Assembly (NCBI RefSeq): GCF_009870125.1
Contig: NC_046681.1
Coordinates: 17,993,001-18,057,000, forward strand
Origin: Drosophila pseudoobscura
Lineage: Eukaryota > Arthropoda > Insecta > Diptera > Drosophilidae
Length of the DNA stretch: 64,000 nt
Direction: 5' to 3'
Shown here: positions 22,801 through 35,500 of the stretch, in pieces
Layout of the letters: each line of letters begins with the position of its first letter
Position numbering within the stretch: position 1 is the first letter of the stretch
Position numbers and translations under genes: made by a program
Notes under the pieces: generated by a model
Database searches by the model: none
Told to the model about the DNA's origin: nothing
The model's input: only the letters and a program-made list of their open reading frames with translations

Positions 22801-25800
22801 TCGCTTTGGAAAACACTTTTCCATTGAGTGAACTGCAAAGTTTGGAGAGTCGAGGGCGAAGAGTGTCTGTTTGCTCATAAATCTACAAAGTGCTAATTTC
22901 ACAGAGCTCACGAATGACCACGAAAACCACTCGCCCACCCACGAACCACCCACACAGCACACATTCAGGATTTCATGGAGGAAAAAGTAAGGAAGGGAAG
23001 CAACTAAGTAGCCGGAAATGGCAAGAGAAATAGCAAAATGTTAGCCAAACTTTCTGTGTGTGCCTTCAGCAGAGCAGAGCCCTTCCTGCGCAAATTGTTT
23101 ATGGAATAAAAAGTGAGAGAACTTACAACAAACTGAAAGCTTGAATTTTGTGTGCAACTGAGGATGGGGATAGAGGTGGGGATGGGGATGGGTATAGCGA
23201 TACCCTCCCCTCTGTGTGATTGCGAGTGCGAGTGTGTTTTTGGGGTCACCGCATCCGGGTGAAAGGCGATAGGTTCTGCATCCAACTCGCTCGTGGTTTG
23301 GCTTGTGGTTGGCTTTCAGTCTCCTCCTGGGACCTGACTCCCCGATAAGGGCCCCAAATCAAATTATTCCATTAAATGTGTGTATTTCTTTCCAAAGATA
23401 TCTGTGATTCAGCATTCGATGGGATCCAGGATGATTATTATATGGGTATTTCATTTGTTGCGGAGTGTTTATGACCTCTTCGCTCCCTCTGACTCTGCCT
23501 CTGCCGCTCCTTGCGAGTGTTGGTGACATAACTGGACCACCACCTGTGCAGAGGATTCGAAGGATACGAGAGGATAGGCCAACCGGAAGCACTAGCAGGA
23601 TGCCCTTCCCATTCCAATTCCCATGATAAGCCGAGCGGAGAGGAGAAAATAATAATGGGGAAGGGAAGCGCTCCCAAACGGATTCCGTAATTGAATTGCC
23701 CATGTGACACGAATTGATTTCGATTTCAACTGGCTGCTGCCTGCTGCCTACTGCCTCTCCCCCTTGGCCACATTCAAGTGCAGGAAGTGCATTTCCATGC
23801 AAGATACAAATCAACCGAAAGAACGACGGCACCGTGTATTGAAGGCATAAGCCCCTCTCTGCTGACCTGCACTTTTCGGTGTACGGTGTGCGGTTGTGTC
23901 CGTTTCGGTTGGGTATTTAAAATTTAAATTTCTGCCTCGAAAATCCTGTTTTTGTGTGTATCTCTTCGGGATACAGTAATTTCTGTTTTGGGCAGCGGCA
24001 GGCGGCAGGTGTACCCTGCCGTGAATACATCCAAAGGCAGCGGCAGTTTCCAGCTGCCCTCAAGGGTCTGTGTTCGGACCAACCAGAAAGGAGCAGTGCA
24101 GCGGCGACGACACGTGTTTGATTTCAAGTTTCCGCATGACGCGTCCTGCGCAGGCGCAGCCTCGGACAAAGGCCACTGGAAATGTTAATTATGTTCTTCT
24201 GCTTTCTGTGTTCCTCGGCTTTCGGCTTTCGGCGTCTACCTGATTTTTATCTTTCATCAATTTCAAAGCCTTCTCCTTTGGCACATTTTTGGAACGTGCT
24301 CGGCGCGCGTTCTTTGGAACCAATCCACAAAAAACAAAAACGGGGAAGAAATCATTGAAATTGAAATGCGAGGCGGCAGGCAGTACAGCTTAAAGACTAT
24401 TCAAATATCCCTGAGCCGGATATCGATACTCCACAAGAAGTGCTGCGGGTCTGTCTGTCTGTCTGTCGCCGTGGCTGTCACTGTCACTGTCTTCGTCCCG
24501 CACTGTTTTTTCAAGCGTTATCCGCTTCATAAAAGATTATGAAGTACAGGAAGACTTTTTATCTGCTTCGGTATGTGTGCTGGTATCTCCTCTGCCGGGC
24601 CACATGTGGCATATCCCAGTGGCAGCGCAATTAGGGTAAGTGCCAAGTGAAATGTGACAACAGCAAGGAGGAGCCTTGAGGTGAGAGCTGGGAGCCTGGA
24701 GTTGAAGTGACGGTTGAAGGTTCTTAGGGTGGTGGAAACAAGTAACAAAGCAGGAGCGGATTCTTTACAGGATTTCCATAGGAATTACCGATATTAACCA
24801 AATCTAAACCAATTAATCAGCGCCAAAGACAGACAGATGGACAGAGTCCGAGTCTCTCTCTCTCTCTCCCTCTCTCTTTCTGTAGTTTTTTGAAACATAA
24901 AACATATGTTTCGACTAAAATACAATTTGAACTCGTTGGACCCTTAAAAATCCATATCGGGGCAGAAAAAACTCAGCTCAACCCGAACCTGATCGCAGCA
25001 GCAGCAGCAGCTGAAACATGTTTCTCTTGTGCGTCCTCTTTCTCCTGCCCCTGCCACCGGCCCGATTCCTTCCTCCGCCTGTAGGGGAATCGGGGATCTG
25101 TAGAAAGTAAAGATGCCAACGCACTTAAAAAACGAGGAATCGGAGGAGGGTAAAAACAGATGTCGAGCAGACAACGGACTACAGACGCAGGCAGAGAGCA
25201 GAGGAGAAGAGAGCCATTAACAACGACTCCTCTCCTCTCCTGTCCTCTCCTCTGCTCTCCACACAGAAAATAAGTTCAATGTACAACAACAAATTGGAGC
25301 GACATTTGAAAAATGGTGCGCAGGCGCAGGCGAAGATATTTCCTTTTCTTTCATTCCTCTGTGCGACACTACCCCTCCTCGACTCCTCTTTCCTGCAGAG
25401 ATACAAAGGAGAAACCCTGACAGGCAGGAGATTTGGCTGTGGAATGGGAAACCGAACCACCAGCAGCAGTGCGTGTAGATGTAGAGATCCTTGGACCATT
25501 ATCTAGGCAGGAATCCATTCTTTCCCGCTGCTGCTGACGTTTTCAAAATGGGAAATCACAGCGCAAACAGGAGAGGCAGATGTTTCTCTATCTCCATAGG
25601 CGATGCGACGACTCCTAGCTACCTGCGTGGCCTCCTCCCGCTCAGTCCCGTGCAGTCCCGTGCAGGTGGTGTCCTCTCAGATTGTGTGCGCGTGTGTGTG
25701 TGTGCGTACATCTTTCTGGCAAGGACAAACAGCTCAGCCCTGCGGTTACCTGCATATCCTATTTATACAATTTTCTATTTCTTCTTTTCAGCACACACGA

Positions 25801-28315
25801 ATTTCGTGTTTCCTGCTAAGTATCCGAGTCCTTGTTGTACAGTCATCGCATCGCATAGCCCAAAGTGCGTATCATCTGCCTGGCCATCTCTCTGGCATTC
25901 TCCCCAGGACCTTTCACCCACCGCCTTGATTTACGACATACGAGACAGAGAGAGAGCACTGGGTTGGATTTAATTCGAAGCTATAAGGATTTACTTTTTG
26001 GTAGAGTAAATCCTCGAGCAACTGCGGGACGCAGTGTCCTTGCAGAGGATTGCCTGTATACAAATTGCTGTGGTCAAGTCGGATGCACCGACTAAAATGC
26101 ATTTCCCCTCAACTGCTGCCATTGATATGTTGTTCTAACCGCAAAGATGGAGTCTGGGATGTGCATTCAATCTAAAGAGGTCCCCCACAAAGCGGAAATA
26201 GAATTTCCAATAGATATGGCTCCTCCCAGAGGACTCTCCACTTACCCGTAGAGCAGAGCAGCTCCTGCGATGCCTCCGCCGCACTGGGCGGTCATGTACA
26301 TGGCGGCTCTAATGGGCGAGATGCTGCGCACCACGCAGCAGGCCAGAGTCACAGCGGGATTGATGTGGGCGCCTGTAAATAAATAGATAAGATTGTTGCA
26401 CTTGAGTCGATGGTCTCTGCAAAAAGGGAAGGTCCCCCCAATATCACTTTGACACTTCTGCGAAACGCAAAGACGGGCAGGCAGGGCGCCCTTGCTCCTC
26501 GAAGATAACATCATAACTTAATGCTCCACCAATTGGCTGTGAAAATGGGGAATCGGCAAGAAATGCAGCCCGAACCGCAGCGATTGGGGGAGGCAAATCA
26601 GCAGCACATGTTTCCATTCGCTTCGCTCCTGCCACTCCTCCTGCCTCCTCCTCCGCCCAGATATTTCTCCCGTTTTGTGGTTTACTTTTTGTGGAGCCGT
26701 TTAATTGCCTCGAATGTCAACGCAAATGAACAAATATATGGGGAATATGCTCGCATTTAAAGTAGAGAACAGAACAGAAACAGAATTTTGTGCAAGTCGA
26801 TGGCACCGCAAGTGCGCCCCAGGCGATAAGAGGAGGTAGTACGGCGGGCCACGGCGGAGTGCAATGCCTTTTGGAAAATTACAAACAAAAATGAGGTTCT
26901 TGTTGTTCTGTTTCTGTCCTCTGTTGTGTTTCATTTGAAATTCTCCCCATCTCTCCCTCGCTCTGGGGCTGCGGCTGTGGATAAAACCGAACTGGGGAAT
27001 TCCCACGCAAGAGTCCAAGAGTCCCCACCGACACGAAGCACTTGTCGGCGGGCTTGTTTATTGTCAGTTTGTTGTGTGTGTTGTTTGTGTGTTGCCTTAC
27101 CAGAGATATGGAGAAAGCACTGCGTGAGTGTCGCCATGGCGAGGCCGGAGGCCAGGGCTGTGGCCAGAAGCACGGATGAGACGCTGGCACCCACGCCGGC
27201 GCCCGCAGCGGCTCCGCAGACGATGAACACGTACAGGAACGAAGCCAGGCACTCGCTGATGATGGATCTGCAAAGGGAGAAGATGGTTCTTCATGAGTGC
27301 TGGTGGAAGCGTGGACCCTGGCTGTAAATATTGCACAAATTCAGTTGCACAATGCACGCTTCTGTTACACTGACAATTAAGCAAGGGAGGGGCGAGTGAG
27401 GGGCGGCATGTCGGATTCGCCTTAAGCTCAAAAGATAACGAAAAATCAAACAAACCCCCGCTCACGCGGTGGGGCCCTGTGCTGGGGTGGCAGCTGCACT
27501 GAACTCCGCGAATTTCCATAAATTTCGCTGTTTGACTTTTGTCTTCTTGCTCTCTCTGTGTCCCCCACTTTAATGGAGAACTATCCCCTCAACGAATTTG
27601 CGATTTTAATGGTCAGCAGGGGAGCAGGGAAGGGGGATGGAATTGTAGCAGGGGAGTGGGAAAAGTCACGTCGTTTAGTTGGAATTTGTTCGCTCAAAAG
27701 AGGAGCAAAAAGCGAGAAGCACCCTGCTCCTGGCCCTGGCCCTGGCTCTGGCAGGCAGGCCATTCAATGCGGCAAAGATTTAATTACTCCATCAACTCGT
27801 GATGAAATGTTAATTATATCGACATTCTATGAAGTGATGGCCATCTCGAGGAGGTGAAGGGGACCCTCAGTCTGTGGGACATTCTCGGGAAATGACAAGT
27901 TTCATTGTCTCAAAAACTGCTTTGCAAATGTTTGGTTGGGAAACTATCACATCGTGATGTTGTCAAGGAACACTTAATTTTCAATTACTTAGAGGCCTCC
28001 TTTTACATAAAAGTAGTACATTCAAAACACACAGAAGCTACAGCCAGAGACAGCTACAGAGATACATAATGGTGCGGAACAGAAAGGATTGAGTACTGCT
28101 CTGGGGGGGGGAGGGGTCACTCACCTCCAAAACTCCAGAGTGCGAATCTCCGCCTGCATGCTCCGCTTGGGTGCCTGCAGTGTGCTGGAGAGCCGGTTGT
28201 TGGTGGCGTTCCCATGCGAGTCCTTGCGCATCGCCTCGAGCCGCTCGAACAATGTCACAATGTGATAGTCTATGTTGTGCTCCAGCGGCATTGTGTGCAG
28301 ACTTTCATCAGCCAT
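19835..28315 (-). CDS. bib: Big brain, aquaporin-family neurogenic protein
   Basis: Five coding exons: 28125-28315, 27101-27267, 26246-26372, 21782-21989 and 19835-21223, in phase, giving 693 residues (about 696 in D. melanogaster). It is a MIP/aquaporin-family membrane protein of the cell and endosomal membranes that promotes Notch signalling in lateral inhibition; it has been reported to act as a cation channel and not as a water channel. The first NPA (HINPAVT, residues 124-126) and the second NPA (LNPARS, 236-238) are intact, with six hydrophobic segments across exons 2-5. The roughly 430-residue cytoplasmic tail is low complexity: many poly-Gln runs, Pro-rich stretches and a Ser/Asp patch. 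Those CAG/CAA tracts are likely to vary in length between individuals. Start chosen at the only ATG opening the conserved N-terminus. Confidence 0.97.
21990..26245 (-). other. Large bib intron (about 4.3 kb)
   Basis: No coding sequence is convincing. Simple repeats include CCTGCC/CTGCC (22428-22450), GTCTGTCT (24451-24467), a CT tract (24856-24882) and CTCTC/CCTCT runs (about 25227-25260). A TATCGATA site is at 24421-24428. The size and the developmental role of bib make it a likely place for enhancers. Confidence 0.5.
26373..27100 (-). other. bib intron with Su(H)-type site
   Basis: Contains TTCCCACG at 27000-27007, the complement of CGTGGGAA, a match to the Su(H) consensus. There is nothing coding. 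A single site of this length can occur by chance. Confidence 0.35.
27268..28124 (-). other. First bib coding intron
   Basis: 857 bases. A CTGGCCCTGGCC-like short repeat is at about 27730-27756 and a G9 run at about 28103. Nothing coding is supported. Confidence 0.4.
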
Positions 28316-29309
28316 TTCGGATGGGATTGGGTGACACTTCTTTGTTTATGGTTTCGATTGGAGTTGATTATGGAGAGAGTCTCGGAGCTCGACAAACACG
28401 CGACAATCTACGAGCAAGAGATTCCTCAATGCGAGTTAGACAAACATTTTGCAGTCTCGTTAGTGGCTCACAAATTGCATTCAATTTAATTCAATTGAAA
28501 ATGCGACACAGCGAAATGGCGGAGTTTTTGAACTTTCAACCGATTCTGATTCTGTTTCTGTTTCTGATTTTTCCCGTCAAAGATGATTATTTGATTCGAC
28601 CCGAAGACACGTCCGTTCAGAAGCGCGAGTGGTGAGCGAATGTCGGGCCGCAGGGCAGCTCGACGACAGAACAGGTCGGGAGTTGCAACTCACCATCGTC
28701 TGCAGTCGGAGCATATGGTAGCTATAGCTAAGCAGTTATACGATGCGTCGTCGGCCCACCACCGCCGACGCAGTGGTGGATAGCAACCCTCGCAACTATC
28801 GAAGCAGCCCTCGCAGCAGCACGGACACAGCATGGATGGTGCCTTTTAACCTGTTGGACGACCAATTCGGTGGTGGTGTGCGAGTAGGTATACTCTATAG
28901 AACCAAAGGGGTCCATTGTTTTCGACGAATAGTGATATAAATAAATCTAAATAAATATACTTCGTATATACTTGTAAAAACTCTGCAACTGGAGAGTGCT
29001 ATTATTCGTTGTAAGACTAATAAAGATTAATAGAAAAATATTTGTATAATCAAATTATTTAACAACATTGTTTTTAGATGAATTAAAAGCAGTACTCCAA
29101 ATCTTTTCGGATCAAACCGCTCAAGGAGAAATGAATCGCAATCTGGAACAGTTCCCAAAACGGAGAAGCAGTTGATAGGATTGGAGGAAAAAATGAAAAT
29201 AGATAGGAGCATGTATGAAAGTACATATAAACTCTAAATTATGTGACCTTTTTCCCTGTTGATATCGATTGTGCATCCAGCTGGTGTTCTAAGCAATTTA
29301 CATTTTACA
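28316..29309. other. bib 5' flank
   Basis: Probably holds the bib 5' UTR and promoter. A minus-strand donor-like sequence (GGTGAGTTGC, about 28686-28695) would allow a 5' UTR intron. No coding sequence is supported. Confidence 0.35.
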
Positions 29310-29549
29310 ATGAGCGAGGAGATTGTTCTGGCGTACAATTTTGATGGGGTAAAAGGCAAGAAGGCTCTTATGAGTCATGAGGAATTGTTTAAATTTTAAT
29401 TTAAGGGCTAATCAACATCAACATATGCCGTCTCACTCACACTCGCTATACTATGTGCCTTTCACTCGCACTTATTGCTAGCATTCGTTAAGGGACTGAC
29501 TTTTGCCGACGAGACCACCTTGTATAATTGCATCATGGCCTGGCGATGA
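29310..29549 (+). CDS. Candidate microprotein gene (31 aa), uncertain
   Basis: An ATG in good fly context (TTTACAATGAG) at 29310 opens 13 codons to a GTAAAA donor at 29349; a TTCGTTAAG acceptor leads in phase 0 to 19 codons ending at TGA 29547-29549. The product would be 31 residues. Without splicing the frame stops after 29 codons at 29399. A DRE-like GATATCGATT lies about 45 bases upstream and AATAAA about 200 bases downstream (29752), which looks like a small transcription unit. I do not recognise the peptide. Confidence 0.28.
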
Positions 29550-32500
29550 GCCCCCGAAGGCTGAAGAAAAGGGTGTTTAAAAAGAAGTTTGTTAAAGGAG
29601 CGAGGGAGGTGAGAATGGTAGCTAGTGCGGCACCGGTGCGGAACTAGTGCCTAATACTAGAGGGAAGTGGTGCTTCTTGTGTGTGTGTCGTGGTGTGTTT
29701 TGTGGTGGTAGGTACATATCCTCTGCTATTTTGTTGCGTTGTGAAGTCGCATTAATAAAGGCTCGAGTATGGGGAGAGACTCCAAAAAGTGTGTAAGAGG
29801 ACTTCGAACCACTTTAGCACTCAGAAGTAAGTTTTACTATTTTAGCTTGTGCCCCAATTTATAATATATTTTATATTCTATATTTAAATTTATATTCAAA
29901 CGATTATTTTGCAAGATATCATAATGATACTTTCACTGCCACAAACTGAACGACACAAGTATGATATTTCTATCATATGTGGGTCCTCGTATACGATATC
30001 ATTTGTGATCGTTTGGTTTGCAGGGCTGTTAATTTTGCGGCAACTGTGAAACATAATCAAAAGCCTCTGTAAGTTAATTGCGCAGCACTTGAATAACACA
30101 GATTCCATGGACAGAGGACAGAGGACTGCGAACTGGTACTCTGGCTCTCAGTCTCCCTGGTTCTCTCACTCCTCTGGTCTGCATTCATCTCAGCTTTCAT
30201 TGAAAGTACGAGTGTTTCCACTTTTCGGCACATTAATGATATGTAAAAAAGAATGCGGTTCAATGGATAGCCCCTTGGATTAGATCCCATCCCCATCCGA
30301 TTTTGTGGTTTTGGTCTTCCTGCTGCTTGGATTACCTTCGAAGGGTATCTCTGGGAGAGCCGGGGAGCCAGCCGTGTCGGGCAAGAGACCAGCACACTTG
30401 AGTACCCACAGCCACAGCAAGCATTTTGAAGAGTTGCCAAACCGAAAATCTCATCCTCTGTTTTGCCGACAAAAACACATTTTACGCATCACTAAAAACT
30501 ATAATTATGAGCCCTAACCACTTGATACCTGTCAATTGTCAACCTGTCTTCGAAGTCCCGCCGTTCCCCTTCGTCCTCTGCCCCTCCCTCCGACGGGGTG
30601 CCGTGTGACGTGATATTTCAAGCTCAATGGGCTGTGAAAGTTAAGAAATTATGCGCCGAGTGAATTGGATCAGTTCTGTTCGGATCGGTTCGGTTCGGGC
30701 TCAGTTCGGTTACGGGGCCATGACCAGAGTGAAATCAATCACAAAACTGCATCACAGCCCCTCAGCTGCTACAAAGTAAAGGATGGGATGGGGGAATGGG
30801 GAATGGCTTGAGGGAGGGCGTTGCTGCTGGTCGCAACGAAAGCAAAGCCGCAGAAATTTCGACCCAATCTTCGATGGGGGGGCGGTCATGGACATGGGCA
30901 TGGACATGGACATGACCATACCCTGCAAAGAGGTGCTGTCGGAGGAGGGGAAGAGTTGGAGAGGCGTTGGAAGGACGTTGCCTTATATGGGACGACGACC
31001 AACAGACGACGACAAAAGGCTGCCTCTGTGCCCCTGCCCCTGCCCCTGTCCCTGCCCCTGCCCCTACCTCTGGCCAGAGAGCGTGGGAATTATTTTCGCA
31101 AACTCTTTGTTTTTTTCCTCCTTATTGCCTCGTTTCCTCGTTCGGGGTCCCCGTCCCCACATCAGGGTCGCACGGGGTCGTTCCTTCGGTCGGTCGAAGG
31201 TAATAATAAGATGTTTTGTTTCAATCACATCGTCGCTCGTCGGATGATAATGATGATGATGATCATCATTGTCGCAGTTTCTTATATGCATATGCCTTGG
31301 ACTTGGACTTGGACTTGCGCTTGCGCTTGGATCAAGGCGATGGCATCTTCTGGGAGTCTGTTGCTGTTGTTATTGGTGTATTTATCGTTTCGTGGGAGAA
31401 GAAAGAGAAAGAGCGAACCTCGCCTCTTGCTCTCTATCCAACACTGCGCTTTGCTGTCTCTTCCTTAGTTGTTGACGTGGAAGAGGGAGGAGGAGTATTC
31501 GGATGAAGATCCTCCTCATTGTAGGTTGCGACTGCAGGTCGAAGATGGTGTCACGATCCCTCCGCTTGAAAAAGGGAAAGGGGCCTGAGAAAAGCCCAAA
31601 AGCTTTTCGGGGGGAAGCGGTCGGAGGCAGGAGGCAATCAAGTGCTCTAACGACTTAGAGCGTGCTCTGATATCATTATTAGAGATATACTGAGATACCG
31701 CTGGATGTTCGAGCTCTCCAAAGGACGGTGATTTATACTCTTCGGAGGCCTCTCTGACGGCGTGAATTATGAGTCGATGAAGCCTTGTCCAGTTAGTACC
31801 TCTCCAGCCCAGACCCTCCGTCCAAACTCTACCCGAGCAGGTAACTGGTAACGCCTGGCCTTGCCCATGGATGGATTCTTGCCAAAACTTAACAAGGTCA
31901 ACACTTTTTGTGGTTCCTTTGGTTTTTGCCTGTGGGAAAGTACTCGTTTCTCGGGCCAAGAAGGAAGAGAAATGCGTGGTGGTTAAGCCAAGAACCGGAG
32001 GCGTGGCATCCTAAATAGAACAGATTTTTGGGGAACGATGCGCGTAATGGGAATTGTGAGTAAAGGAAGGCTTCTTCGGATACCACTTGGTCTCCCCGCT
32101 TGCCGCTTCAGCGGCAGCAAAGGTTATCCTGATGTGAACATCGACACGTGAAAATGCCAGACACACTCTGCCACGATTCCCATGTCCTGTCCAGAACCGC
32201 TTCTACGCGGCTCTCCGCGACACGTGCTCCACTTGCAACCCTTGCCCATTGTTGTTGCCACCGCCGCACGCACTAATGATGCGGCATTATTTTGCATATG
32301 TCCGGGAATAGAAGGGTTAAGGCCAGGGCAGACCACACCAGACCAAGGGCATGGCAATGGTGGTGCTGTCCCCTAATGAACCGAAATATGCGCGACTGTT
32401 ACAGTTGTTCGATAATTTATGCATGTTATACAACCATTGACTCGGGATGCAGATGCGGTTTGCTCTTGGCTGTTGTCATTGTCATTTATCGCTTGGTACC

Positions 32501-35500
32501 CTTTCATTCCCGATTGTAGAGCCAAAGGGTTAGACAACAGCACTGATTTTGTGCCAGACAATCAAACGGACATCCTGGCTGGGTGCGGGCAGGGGTAGTT
32601 CTGCACTTGCAGGCGTCAATAGACAAGTGCGAAAGTTCCGAGAATCGCGGTTTGGCGAGGTGAAAGTCAGTAATGGGAATGGAAGTTCCACTGAAAATAG
32701 GTTCATTAAATATTTCAAACTTCGAACTGTCGCCCTCCTCTCGAAGGACCATCGCCCACATGCCTGGATTTTCCAGCTGGATGAAATATTTCCGACTGAC
32801 GCTAAAAACTCTAAAATTGCCCCCGGATCATGAGTTGATTGTTTGGCCTTCTTTTGGCTATCCATAAAAACGTCCACAACAGTGTCCAAAAAAAATGGTT
32901 CAAATGGAAACTAAATTGCAAACTCAATCGAAATCAATAGACCGCCTTGAACAAATCGATTTTCGGTTATTATCCGTCACACAGTCATTAAAATTTTTGA
33001 CAGATTTTGACAATTTATTGACGCTGGCTGCCGCCGCACACGACAAATAGCAACAATCAGAAGTTTACAGAACGGAAAACCGATCCGGAGCCCAAAGTTT
33101 GACCTGTACAAATTGCAAAAAGTGGACAAATGTTCCTCCTCCCATCCTCCCATCTGCAGTTTTCGAGTGGCTGGCCCACCCTCTCAATCACCCATCCTCC
33201 CATCCTCGAACGGGCGCGCGATAATTTGATTAATTGAAAGTCAGCCGACGACCTTTTTTGTCGGCTCGGGCAAGGGGTTGCTTCATCCGAATGGGAAGGG
33301 AGGGAGGATGGGCTGTGGGGTGGTTGCTGTGGTTGGTGGCGTGAGTAAATGAGTAAATGATCTGGGGATCACTTCAAGTAGCTCTCTATTGTATTTACAT
33401 TAGCAGGTTTAGGGCACAACCCACCACTCCTCCATATATCCATAGATCCATCTCCTATCTGACCGTTTTTTATGCACACTTTTTTCGGGGTAAAAATTTA
33501 AATATCGCATTACACACAGGCACTTGATTTTAGAGCGGTCTGTCCGACATTCAAAGCATTCAAATGTTTCACTTGTGATTACACTTGTGGTTGGGTTCGT
33601 CTGGTGCGGTGTGTGGTGTGTGGTGTCTGGATGGTGGATGGGTGGTGGTGCCCTGCTGCTCTGGAACATATACGAACATGTGTTTTTTAGTTAAAATTTT
33701 AAATCTGTTGTCTATTTTTGATTATGCGATAAACTGGGCTGCGGCTGGGCTGGGCTGTGGCCTGTGCCCTGTGTAGCTCTGTCCGGAATTTAATTTTCTG
33801 TACTTTTGGACAGTTGCGTAATTGCTTTGGGCTTCTGGATTGGCTCTTCCGCTGGCAGACAGCCGGGCGAAGGAGTTGGACAGGCCAGACCGTGCTGTTC
33901 GTAAACACTTGAACACATTTTAGGTTTGTTTTTCATGATATGATAGCGCCATGTGCATCTCGGCTGGGATAGGAGAAGGAAGATCAATGAAACTGAATGT
34001 GAATCCTTCTATAAACCAGCTTTGCACATCGCTGGTTCTTGGCAGAGGTTTTCGGATTTGCTGGCAACTGTATCTCAATAGAAAGTAGAGCGAACGAACG
34101 TTCAAATGTTTGTGCTGCTCTTCTGCTGTCGTATCGCGGATTTTGGCAAAGTGCGTATCCAGCCCGGTGCTGCTTCTCACACATAAAATATTTCAAAATC
34201 AATAATCAAACTCGCAATTTACTCTGCCCCTGCCCCTGCCCCGCGTTTAAGTGCTTGGGCTTGCAACGTTTTGGGGCGCGGCGCCCACCCCAAAGTGCAT
34301 CGTTCTTGTGGTTGTTATTGTTTAACCTTACGCCTATTGTCCACATATTTGCCGCGAGCTGACGGGGTCAAAGGCGTCTCGAATGGGGCCCTCCCAGAGG
34401 CCGTTCAACTCCCCGAAGGAAGTGGAAGGAACACACAACCATTGTACTGACGAGTACGCACTTTCCTCCTGTCGCACCTCATTTGCATATTTTCCGCCAA
34501 TTATGTTTTGCATATGCGAATATTTCCCGCCCATTGTGATTCTAATTCGATTTCGATATTCACGGCCATTTGTCCGCCTCTCGGGTTTGCAATTTGCCTT
34601 TTTTACGATTTGTTTTTCTAGCATCGGGCTCCTTCCATTGATCGCATAATCGACCCAAGTGCTTGGCCCTTCGATTAGCTATGAAATGGCAACAGCCTAC
34701 GATCCATCTCATGGGTATGGGCTGAGGGTCCTTTCATTTGCATTGCCTGCGCTTTTTATGGCGTGCCAATTTTTGATAGATGATGCGTGAAAATATGGGA
34801 ACACGGCCCTGTCCCTCTTCCTCTCCCCTTATTTGCATATTTGATTAATTTGTTTGGTTTTTTGGGTGGTTTTTTATGGAAAAATAATAAGCATTTTATT
34901 GTTTGCGCAATGGCTGTGGGGGGAGGAGTGAGGCATGCACATCCGATGGGAAGGTCATGGATTAGCTAGGGATAAAATTGATGGGGCTGCACTCGAAAGT
35001 GGATGAGGGCAGGGATGATGCCCGATGGATATAGTACACTTATAGCATAGTCTGCCAATCCAGTTTCAATTTAAGGCACTTCTATTTCTTAGAGTCCCCA
35101 GAAATCTGCAATTAAGCAAGAGTTAATCAGAATCAGTGAAAGTATTATCGAACATTTGCAGAGACAGCATCTTAATCTGAATATCTCTCAAATGCAAATC
35201 GGCATCACAGTTAGCGAAGGTTCCTTGTGCTCCTGCTCCGCTGTCTGCTTGTTTGCCTCGAAGGCAGGCGGTGGCGGCGGGCACTAATCCAATTGCCGTA
35301 TGGATCATTAAGCACTGATTGCGTTTATGGTGCACATGTGTACTTCTACGTTGTGTGTGTGTGCATATGTACATCTGTATGTTTCGATCCAGAGCAAGGG
35401 CACTCGCAACTCACATGCAGATTAAGCCACTGCTGTTGCAGAGGATGCAGATGGGGTGGGCTGAGGAGCTGCGACCGAACATCAATTATGCGGATATTTC

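Noticed and set aside
30821-31468. A 215-codon plus-strand frame (and overlapping frames) upstream of bib
   Set aside because: It follows hexamer and trinucleotide repeats, which keep several frames open at once; composition (His-Gly, Pro-Leu, Trp-Thr runs) mirrors the repeats.
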